12,713 bases of DNA from CALWOS01 sp963595735 (GTDB lineage Bacteria; Bacillota; Clostridia; Oscillospirales; Oscillospiraceae). The notes beneath the pieces are model-generated. The model saw only the letters and a list, made by a program, of their open reading frames with translations. It ran no database searches and was not told the origin of the DNA. The stretch is from the NCBI GenBank assembly GCA_963595735.1, contig CAVBJJ010000046.1:1-12713 (forward strand). Direction: 5' to 3'. This document shows, piece after piece, positions 8,521 through 12,713 of this stretch (position 1 is its first letter; each line of letters opens with the position of its first letter). The position numbers and the translations under genes were made by a program.

Positions 8521-9488
8521 CGTGCTTCACCTCGATCCTTGTGTCTCTTTTTTCGCCGCTGCTGTTCCTTTTCCAATTCCTCCAGCGTTTTCGGTGGTTT
8601 ACCGTCAAAGGAGATCAGAACATTTTGCTTCGGTGTGCCTTGCAGCATGGTTTCCACCTCGCTGCACTCCTGCTTCTGCTTTTCTGTCATAGTGCTGTCC
8701 TTTCCAGAAGATAGAAAAACAGAGATCTGAGCATCTTCTGCTGCAAATCTCTGTTCCAATCGTTCTACTGTCCAATCTTGTTTGAATTGCCCCAATGGGT
8801 TATGCCCGAATTGTGCGATGGCCCGCTGATCCATATCGCGGAGCCTTTTCCACAATTCCGGGTGGTGATGCCGCAGCTTTCGCAGTTCGTCGATCCGCTG
8901 GAGGGGACAGCACCAGCAGGAACAGCGATGGTAGATTTTATATAGTCCGCCCCAATCATAACCACGGTCGTAACATATTTGCAATGCCTCTGCTTCGGTG
9001 ATACCCCAATCCACCAACGGATATTGCTCTTTTTTGATCCGCTTCGGTTCATCCGCTGCGATGCCGACATAGTGGAGCGCCTGATACTCACCTTTGATCC
9101 GGTTGACCTCTCTGGTGATAAGATGCGTTTTAAGCTGGCCGGTACACCACCGGACTTTGACGCCGGGCCAGCCGTTCCCGTAGAGCGGAACGCCCAGCCT
9201 TTGCCGATTTTCGATGGAAGATGGCTTTTGCTTTTCTTCCTCAAACATCAGGTATTCAAAGCCTTTCGGGTGCTGTAGCGTGGTGATATGGATGCCGCGC
9301 TCATGGTAAAGATGCTCGTCCAGCTTTGCCAGATGGTCATACATCTCAGGAAACTCCATGCCGGTATCCGCTGTTAAAACCATGTCGATAGGCATATCAC
9401 GCTCGATCATTAAAAGCAGCATAGCGGTACTGTCCTTGCCGCCAGAGAGGGATACGGCGTGGAAAATCTGTTTGTTGAATGAGAACAC
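8517..9488 (-). CDS. Phosphoadenosine phosphosulfate reductase family (PP-loop ATP pyrophosphatase) protein
   Basis: The protein has up to 323 residues. It carries the PP-loop SGGKDST at 15-21, which binds ATP pyrophosphate in PAPS reductases, DndC and IbrA-like proteins, followed by DMVLTADTGMEFPEMY. Later conserved parts are VRWCTGQLK (Cys115), YVGIAADEPKR, and a cysteine cluster CSCWCC at 189-194 that could hold a metal or iron-sulfur cluster. The tail is Lys/Arg-rich. Enzyme chemistry is probably adenylation or sulfur transfer, not certainly sulfate reduction; no other sulfate assimilation gene is nearby. The start is uncertain: the GTG at 9488 directly abuts the GGAGG, and the preceding gene's TAG (9513-9515) lies in the same frame. 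A second SSGKDST occurs at 260-266. The gene sits downstream of parAB. Confidence 0.9.
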   Translation of the reverse strand: MFSFNKQIFHAVSLSGGKDSTAMLLLMIERDMPIDMVLTADTGMEFPEMYDHLAKLDEHLYHERGIHITTLQHPKGFEYLMFEEEKQKPSSIENRQRLGVPLYGNGWPGVKVRWCTGQLKTHLITREVNRIKGEYQALHYVGIAADEPKRIKKEQYPLVDWGITEAEALQICYDRGYDWGGLYKIYHRCSCWCCPLQRIDELRKLRHHHPELWKRLRDMDQRAIAQFGHNPLGQFKQDWTVERLEQRFAAEDAQISVFLSSGKDSTMTEKQKQECSEVETMLQGTPKQNVLISFDGKPPKTLEELEKEQQRRKKRHKDRGEAR

Positions 9489-9512
9489 CTCCAGTCTTGT
9501 TTTAGCAGGCAG

Positions 9513-9899
9513 CTATCTTTCCGGCTCGTTATGGCTCTTATCTCGCTGCCTGAATTGCTTATGGTGTGGTTTTGCGGCCAGTAAATTGGGCGGAATACTT
9601 TCTGCCGAAATGATAATCCTGTTTTCGGAACGGTTTCCTTGTGTATTGGCACACTTACTCTGCTCTATGTTCATACGGTGAGCGAGTTCTTCCACATATG
9701 TAGCAAGCGTGTGCGTAAATTCAAATACCAACCGACGCCCAGCCGCATCGTTAGTAATGTAAACCGTTTGATCCAACACTGGAGGCTTTTCCAATGATTG
9801 CCCCGGAGCGTAACAGCGCACATTGAAATAGATTAAATTCTTTTCTATCCACGGGAATGCCCGTACCTTGTATGGCCCTACCCATCTATCAATTTCCAT
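9513..9899 (-). CDS. Small hypothetical protein between parB and the PAPS-reductase-like gene
   Basis: The protein has 128 residues and I do not recognise it. The start is the ATG at 9899, five bases after GGAGGT; the frame continues upstream into parB but that part is out of frame with parB and lacks support. The N-terminal half is rich in aromatic and beta-type residues (WVGPYKVRAFPWIEKNLIYF, then VRCYAPG). The middle is helical (LVFEFTHTLATYVEELAHRM), and the C-terminus is basic and rich in Asn, Lys and His, likely disordered and perhaps nucleic-acid binding. It lies 43 bases after parB and 24 bases before the next gene, in the same operon. No signal peptide or membrane segment is seen. 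Confidence 0.75.
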   Translation of the reverse strand: MEIDRWVGPYKVRAFPWIEKNLIYFNVRCYAPGQSLEKPPVLDQTVYITNDAAGRRLVFEFTHTLATYVEELAHRMNIEQSKCANTQGNRSENRIIISAESIPPNLLAAKPHHKQFRQRDKSHNEPER

Positions 9900-9942
9900 G
9901 CTGACCTCCATTTTTGAGATGAGAGAAAAGACCAATCCCAAT

Positions 9943-10881
9943 CTAACGGCTCTGTTCCTGCTGGCGCTTGCGGTGCCAGCCTTCCAGCAGCTTGATAATA
10001 ACATCTTCCATCTGCTTCGGGGTGTAGCTGGATGGAAAGTATTTTTGCAGGCGGTCATTGCGGATCGTGACCTTGCGCTCCAATGGCTTTTCTTCCCGCA
10101 TGATCATGTCGATAATGTTATTCTCCAATTTACCCTCGGCGCTGATCTGTTTGAGTCGTTGGGCCTGTCCCAGCGACGGGGACACTTCATCTCGCTCCAT
10201 GACCAGCAGGAGGTAGGTTTGTTCTTTCTCGGACAGGTGAGAGATAAAATCCGCGGCAGGTGCAAGTTTCAAAGCGCCATTATCAACGGCATCAATAAGC
10301 GGTGGAATAAGAAAATTTAAGCGTATATACCGCTGGATTTGTGTTGCGCTCTCCTTAACTTGTTCGCTGAGTACACTAACGGAATAGTTTGCTTTTAACT
10401 TCTCCCCATTTTGGGGAGAAGTGCTTTCGCGTTTTTGCCCCTGCCGTTTCATGGCGTCCAGCTTCAGCTTGTAGGCTTTGGCTTTCTCGCTGGGAAGTAA
10501 ATCCTCGCGGTTAATGTTGTAATCCACCACAAGGATGTCCGCTTCATCGTCGCTGTAATTGCGTACAATGACCGGACGGGTATCCAGTCCCACGGCTTTC
10601 GCACAGTAATCCCGCCGATGCCCGGAGATGATTTCATATCCACCGGTATCACGGGGGCGGACGATCAGCGGCTCGGCAATTCCGATATGTTCAATACTGT
10701 CCATGAGCCGCACCAAATCGGGTGTGGGGCGGTCGATGGTGTACGGCTGGCGGGAGTATGGGAAAACCTCCGCAGCGGGGACGATCTGAATACGCTCCTG
10801 CCGGTCGGCTTCGCGCTCCGCATCTGTCTTGAACAGGTCATCGTACCGGGTCAGTTCGATGCCGCTTAATTTGCTTGCCAA
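9943..10881 (-). CDS. parB: ParB/Spo0J-type partition protein
   Basis: The protein has 312 residues. Residues 30-130 form the ParB N-terminal domain: PYTIDRPTPDLVRLMDSI, then GIAEPLIVRP, GYEIISGHRR with the nucleotide-binding GHRR at 87-90, and YNINREDLLPSEKAKAY. Residues about 155-215 look like the helix-turn-helix centre (VLSEQVKESATQIQRYIRL). The C-terminus is shorter and more basic than in chromosomal ParB. The start is a TTG at 10881, nine bases after GGGAGG and 44 bases inside the end of parA, so translation is probably coupled. By family, it binds a palindromic parS site and spreads in a CTP-dependent way to segregate the excised element with ParA. An 11-bp-arm palindrome lies inside this gene. 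Confidence 0.93.
   Translation of the reverse strand: MASKLSGIELTRYDDLFKTDAEREADRQERIQIVPAAEVFPYSRQPYTIDRPTPDLVRLMDSIEHIGIAEPLIVRPRDTGGYEIISGHRRDYCAKAVGLDTRPVIVRNYSDDEADILVVDYNINREDLLPSEKAKAYKLKLDAMKRQGQKRESTSPQNGEKLKANYSVSVLSEQVKESATQIQRYIRLNFLIPPLIDAVDNGALKLAPAADFISHLSEKEQTYLLLVMERDEVSPSLGQAQRLKQISAEGKLENNIIDMIMREEKPLERKVTIRNDRLQKYFPSSYTPKQMEDVIIKLLEGWHRKRQQEQSR
10398..10422. repeat. Palindrome with 11-bp arms inside parB
   Basis: Arms acttctcccca (10398-10408) and tggggagaagt (10412-10422) are exact reverse complements with a three-base spacer. In the protein it encodes the surface-like stretch STSPQNGEKL between the ParB nucleotide-binding domain and the helix-turn-helix. It could be a protein-binding site or an mRNA hairpin. 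It does not resemble the classic Spo0J parS sequence. Confidence 0.7.
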
Positions 10882-11647
10882 TGTTCAACACCTCCCTCGT
10901 CAGATTTTCATACGCCAGCGCCGCCTTGCCGCTGCGGTCGTGGTCGTAAATGCTTTTGTTTTCCACGCTGATTTCCGCCGCCCGAATGGAACGGGGGATT
11001 TCACTTGCGAAAACATGACCGCCGTATGTCTTGCGGATCAGGCCGTTGATCTCCCGCGCCAGCGTGGTACGGCTGTCTACCATCGTGAGCAAGATACCGT
11101 CCACTTCCAGCTTCGGGTTGAGCTGCCGCTTGACGCGGGTGATGGTTCGCAAAAGCTGTTCCAGCCCTTTGGCTGGAAGATACTGCGCCTGCACGGGAAT
11201 AATCACGCTGTCCGCAGCGGTCAGGGCGTTGATCGTCAGCATACCCAGCGAGGGCATACAGTCGATGAGCGCGTAATCGTAGCGGTCTGCCACGGTGGAC
11301 AGGTATTGCCGCAGTACCGTTTCACGGCTCATGGTGTTGACCAGCGTGACCTCCAGCGCCGACAGTTCGATATTGGCGGGTACAAGATGGACACCGGACG
11401 GGTGGGACAGGATTCCCTCACCGGGGGCGATAGGCTGCTCCGCGATGATTTTTTCCATCAGCGTGGAGAGCGTGGGGGATAATTCGTCAGGCTGCGACCA
11501 GCCTAACATCTGCGTGAGATTGCCTTGTGCATCGGCGTCGATCAACAGGACTTTTTTACCTTGCCGAGAAAGACCAATGCCGAGGCTGGCGGCTGTGGTG
11601 GTTTTGCCGACGCCGCCCTTTTGATTTGCCAGTGCTATCGTTTTCAA
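10838..11647 (-). CDS. parA: ParA-type partition ATPase
   Basis: The protein has 269 residues. The deviant Walker A motif KGGVGKTT is at 10-17, followed by LLIDADAQGN (switch I region, Asp37 and Asp39) and YALIDCMPSLG (Walker B). Later VIIPVQAQYL and LLTMVDSRT are typical of ParA/Soj/MinD ATPases. There is no N-terminal helix-turn-helix, so this is the short, Soj-like type. It forms ATP-dependent dimers on DNA and moves ParB-bound DNA. The start is a TTG at 11647, seven bases after a strong GGAGGAGG (11655-11662); the usual family start MKTIA fits. The gene overlaps parB by 44 bases. Upstream lie an intrinsic-terminator hairpin and repeated palindromes that probably set its regulation. Confidence 0.96.
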   Translation of the reverse strand: MKTIALANQKGGVGKTTTAASLGIGLSRQGKKVLLIDADAQGNLTQMLGWSQPDELSPTLSTLMEKIIAEQPIAPGEGILSHPSGVHLVPANIELSALEVTLVNTMSRETVLRQYLSTVADRYDYALIDCMPSLGMLTINALTAADSVIIPVQAQYLPAKGLEQLLRTITRVKRQLNPKLEVDGILLTMVDSRTTLAREINGLIRKTYGGHVFASEIPRSIRAAEISVENKSIYDHDRSGKAALAYENLTREVLNIGKQIKRHRTDPVR

Positions 11648-11665
11648 CGGGACACCTCCTCCAAC

Positions 11666-11688
11666 AAAAAAAGAAGCCTTGCGGCTCC
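11666..11688 (-). terminator. Intrinsic terminator or attenuator just before parA
   Basis: On the minus strand, GGAGCC (11688-11683) pairs with GGCTTC (11678-11673) around a GCAA tetraloop, with one G-U pair, followed by seven T (11672-11666). The parA ribosome binding site starts only three bases later. A small frame of 72 codons ends with TAG at 11693, four bases before the hairpin. Either it ends repA transcription or it acts as an attenuator for the par operon. Confidence 0.8.
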
Positions 11689-11748
11689 TGTTCTAACAAA
11701 GCTGTTCCTTCTCACAGTTATTTCTTTTTCGGGTAGTATTCTTTCTAT

Positions 11749-11774
11749 TCTCAGTCTTGCTATATCTCAGTCTT
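11749..11774. repeat. Pair of 10-bp direct repeats upstream of parA
   Basis: Plus-strand tctcagtctt occurs at 11749-11758 and 11765-11774, 16 bases apart start to start. On the minus strand each reads AAGACTGAGA. They lie between the 23-bp-spaced palindromes and parA, where a promoter or operator is expected. Confidence 0.6.
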
Positions 11775-11781
11775 ATTAGAT

Positions 11782-11840
11782 TTCGATTATCGAATGCCCA
11801 GAAGTTCGGAAATCGAATGTCTTGAAATTCGATTATCGAA
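11782..11840. repeat. Three 13-bp palindromes with exact 23-bp spacing (iterons or partition/operator sites)
   Basis: Plus-strand ttcgattatcgaa occurs at 11782-11794 and 11828-11840; a variant, ttcggaaatcgaa, lies between at 11805-11817. Starts are 23 bases apart each time. The core is a 6-1-6 inverted repeat (TTCGAT, one base, ATCGAA on the minus strand). Place and pattern fit iterons for RepA, a ParB centromere, or an operator for parA. Position between rep and par does not decide among these. Confidence 0.8.
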
Positions 11841-11903
11841 TCTCTGGAAATTGCAGAATAATCCTGCGGTGAAAATGGCGCATCAAGGTCTGAATATGCC
11901 ATA

Positions 11904-12269
11904 TTACGCACCGGAAAAGTTTTTCACATAAATCAGCGTAGGGCGTCCCAGCCCTTGCCGTTTACGCTCAATCAGGCCGATACCCTTGGCGCTGTCCAAT
12001 TCAGCAAAAAGCCGTGCCGCTTTTTCAGAACGGCAGCGCAGGGTAGACATGACCTCCTCCGCTGTGAAGATGATAAAGACGCGATTCTGCTCGTCGATCC
12101 AACCGTTCCGATAGGACAGCTCCATACGGTCAAGCAGCAATCCATACAGTAGCTTTGCATCGGTCGAGATTTCTGCAAAGCGGTCATCGGTCAGCAGTAA
12201 TTTGGGGATACGAAAGAAAGCGTATTGCTCACCAGCGTGGCCGTAGTAGTAGGGTAGATTTAGTGGCAA
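11904..12269 (-). CDS. repA: RepA_N-type replication initiator, N-terminal part only
   Basis: The protein has 121 residues. It shows the RepA N-terminal domain: NLPYYYGHAGEQYAFFRIP, then LLLTDDRFAEISTDAKLLYG, LLLDRMELS, VFIIFTAEEVMSTL, and a winged-helix-like end AARLFAELDSAKGIGLIERK followed by GRPTLIYVKNF. Full ICE and plasmid relatives, as I recall them, go on for another 100-200 residues; here a TAA stop comes right after the domain, so it is short or truncated. The start is probably the TTG at 12269, eight bases after AGGAGG (12278-12283); a GTG at 12278 is in frame but lies inside that binding site. By family it binds origin repeats to start replication of the excised element. A terminator-like hairpin precedes it. 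Confidence 0.88.
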   Translation of the reverse strand: MPLNLPYYYGHAGEQYAFFRIPKLLLTDDRFAEISTDAKLLYGLLLDRMELSYRNGWIDEQNRVFIIFTAEEVMSTLRCRSEKAARLFAELDSAKGIGLIERKRQGLGRPTLIYVKNFSGA

Positions 12270-12295
12270 GGGTGTCACCTCCTGTATCTGTATAT

Positions 12296-12334
12296 AAAAA
12301 CAAGAGGAAGTCAGCTTACGCTTTCTTCCTCTTG
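12296..12334 (-). terminator. Terminator-like hairpin upstream of repA
   Basis: Arms caagaggaag (12301-12310) and cttcctcttg (12325-12334) are perfect complements. On the minus strand an inner AGC-GTAA-GCT helix can form, and TTTTT follows at 12300-12296, then the repA ribosome binding site at 12283. It may stop transcription coming from the flank or attenuate repA. Confidence 0.7.
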
Positions 12335-12345
12335 AACAATGTCAA

Positions 12346-12351
12346 ATTATA
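12346..12351 (-). promoter_or_regulatory. Possible -10 box (TATAAT) upstream of repA
   Basis: The minus strand has a perfect TATAAT, but the hexamer 16-18 bases upstream is a poor -35 match and there is no extended -10 TG. If used, the transcript would begin almost at the hairpin. A TTGACA at 12340-12345 has no -10 partner. Confidence 0.3.
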
Positions 12352-12404
12352 GGGTAAGATAGTTCCAAAGAGTCCCCTGTGTTTGGGGTGACAGCTAAAA
12401 ATCT

Positions 12405-12462
12405 GTCTAATATTTGTCTAATAGCAGGTTCGATTTGAGTGCAAAACGAGCCAATATTAGAC
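12405..12462. repeat. Direct and inverted repeats near the attachment site (possible arm-type sites)
   Basis: gtctaatatt at 12405-12414 is followed by gtctaata at 12416-12423, an 11-base step, and its exact reverse complement aatattagac is at 12453-12462. They lie about 110-170 bases inside the tRNA remnant, where tyrosine integrases and excisionases of ICEs and phages often bind. Confidence 0.55.
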
Positions 12463-12574
12463 GATATTTTCAGATACTCCGCAACAAGCAGTTCGATAAA
12501 AAAGTCAGTATTCATGCGGGTTTGCGGACATTTTGAAGCACGGTGTACTATAAGGCACGACCCGAACGATGTAG

Positions 12575-12619
12575 CTCCTAAGCGTGGGGTCGGAGGTTCA
12601 AATCCTCTCTGGGACGCCA
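12575..12619 (+). other. Attachment site: 3' half of tRNA-Arg(CCU)
   Basis: The plus strand reads anticodon loop CTCCTAA (12575-12581, anticodon CCT), GCGTG stem strand, variable loop GGGTC, T arm GGAGG-TTCAAAT-CCTCT, acceptor strand CTGGGAC, G73 and CCA (12617-12619). The matching 5' parts (a CACGC strand before the loop and GTCCCAG about 30 bases further up) are absent. So only the 3' half is present, as expected for the duplicated core at an element end. The intact tRNA should be at the other end. The core length is inferred from where tRNA similarity stops. Confidence 0.82.
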
Positions 12620-12627
12620 GAAAGCAC

Positions 12628-12664
12628 CGCTGCAAGCCTTTTTTCGGGGTTTGCAGCGTTTTTT
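12628..12664 (+). terminator. Intrinsic terminator after the tRNA remnant
   Basis: cgctgcaa (12628-12635) pairs with ttgcagcg (12651-12658), with extra G-C and G-U pairs possible inside, followed by six T (12659-12664). It is in the right place to be the tRNA gene's original terminator, so it probably belongs to the host chromosome. Confidence 0.8.
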
Positions 12665-12674
12665 GTTCCTCCTT

Positions 12675-12711
12675 CTCCCGGTAATTTCACTTCCGTTACC
12701 GGGAGATTTTT
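12675..12711 (+). terminator. Second intrinsic terminator in the right flank
   Basis: ctcccggtaa (12675-12684) and ttaccgggag (12696-12705) form a perfect 10-bp stem with an 11-base loop, followed by ATTTTT. There is no T run on the other strand, so it acts for plus-strand transcripts. No gene is visible between it and the first terminator. Confidence 0.75.
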
Positions 12712-12713
12712 AT

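Larger units (their letters stand above)
11693..11911 (-). pseudogene. Frameshifted repA tail or leader frame
   Basis: A 72-codon frame (MRNMAYSDLDAPFSPQDY, ending NTTRKRNNCEKEQLC) begins overlapping the RepA stop and is shifted +1 relative to RepA. The ending, with SKTENRKNTTRK, has the polar Asn/Thr/Lys flavour of RepA C-terminal tails, so it may be what is left of a longer initiator. There is no good ribosome binding site of its own; an internal ATG at 11902 abuts the RepA stop, which would allow re-initiation. It spans the 23-bp-spaced palindromes. It could equally be non-coding DNA or a leader peptide for the hairpin that follows. Confidence 0.4.
1..12619. mobile_element. End of an integrative and conjugative element (partial)
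   Basis: The block holds a gene set typical of Clostridia ICEs: RepA_N-type initiator, ParA, ParB, PAPS-reductase-like protein, YodL protein, LPD28-type protein and a giant methylase-helicase, all on the minus strand and nearly without gaps. It is bounded on the right by a tRNA-Arg 3' half that lacks its 5' half, as expected where an element has integrated into a tRNA gene. The left boundary, integrase, relaxase and secretion genes are outside the window, so mobility itself is inferred. A large gut plasmid could carry similar genes, but the tRNA remnant argues for chromosomal integration. Confidence 0.8.

Noticed and set aside
7082..8730. Plus-strand open frames at 7082-7615 and 7987-8730
   Set aside because: They lie antisense to the LPD28-type, YodL and PAPS-reductase-like genes, which have family motifs and ribosome binding sites.
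9900..10058. Longer upstream start for the small gene after parB
   Set aside because: The extension lies inside parB in another frame and has no ribosome binding site; the ATG at 9899 has a strong one.
11782..11840. CRISPR array
   Set aside because: Only three short palindromic units with 10-base spacers; repeats and spacers are far too short for CRISPR.
12374..12388. Small cccc/gggg inverted repeat
   Set aside because: Four-base arms are too short to support a structure on their own.
12342..12635. Minus-strand frame of 97 codons containing RGFEPPTPRLG
   Set aside because: That peptide is the well-known false translation of the antisense of a tRNA 3' end; the rest shows no family match and overlaps the repeats near the attachment site.

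Overview
The window looks like one end of an integrative and conjugative element (ICE) from a Clostridia-type Firmicute, probably of the gut Oscillospiraceae/Lachnospiraceae kind. This rests on the protein families present (short RepA_N initiator, ParA, ParB, PAPS-reductase-like protein, YodL- and LPD28-type proteins, a giant methylase-helicase), on very strong Gram-positive Shine-Dalgarno sites, and on frequent TTG starts. Every convincing gene lies on the minus strand. Long plus-strand open frames are shadows of those genes.

Layout, read right to left in the direction of transcription. (1) 12620-12713: probably host flank, with two hairpin terminators. (2) 12575-12619: the 3' half of a tRNA-Arg(CCU) gene without its 5' half, best read as the element's attachment site. 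(3) 12279-12574: no gene; repeats near the attachment site, a possible promoter and a terminator-like hairpin before repA. (4) 11904-12269: a short RepA N-terminal protein, followed by a frameshifted tail or leader frame. (5) 11648-11903: three 13-bp palindromes spaced exactly 23 bp apart, a pair of 10-bp direct repeats, and a terminator hairpin just before the parA ribosome binding site. (6) parA, parB, a small unknown gene, a PAPS-reductase-family gene, a YodL-domain gene and an LPD28-type gene, overlapping or tightly spaced as an operon. (7) 1-7040: one uninterrupted frame of at least 2,346 codons, carrying an N6-adenine methylase-like module and the first lobe of an SNF2-type helicase. It runs off the left edge and contains a 47-base run of N.

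The most unusual feature is at 5858-6208. A complete TnpV-family protein with its own Shine-Dalgarno site is encoded in the +1 frame inside the giant helicase gene, whose own frame stays open throughout. There the helicase frame reads as a Gly/Asp/Arg-rich, disordered-looking linker. A perfect 12-bp inverted repeat follows the TnpV stop codon. This looks like an inserted gene cassette that was absorbed into a larger frame (overprinting).

Together, RepA, ParA, ParB and the repeats form a replication/maintenance module for the excised element. The downstream proteins, especially the giant methylase-helicase, belong to the large polyvalent proteins typical of conjugative elements and may protect or process DNA on entry into a new host. 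The integrase, relaxase and type IV secretion genes are not in the window.
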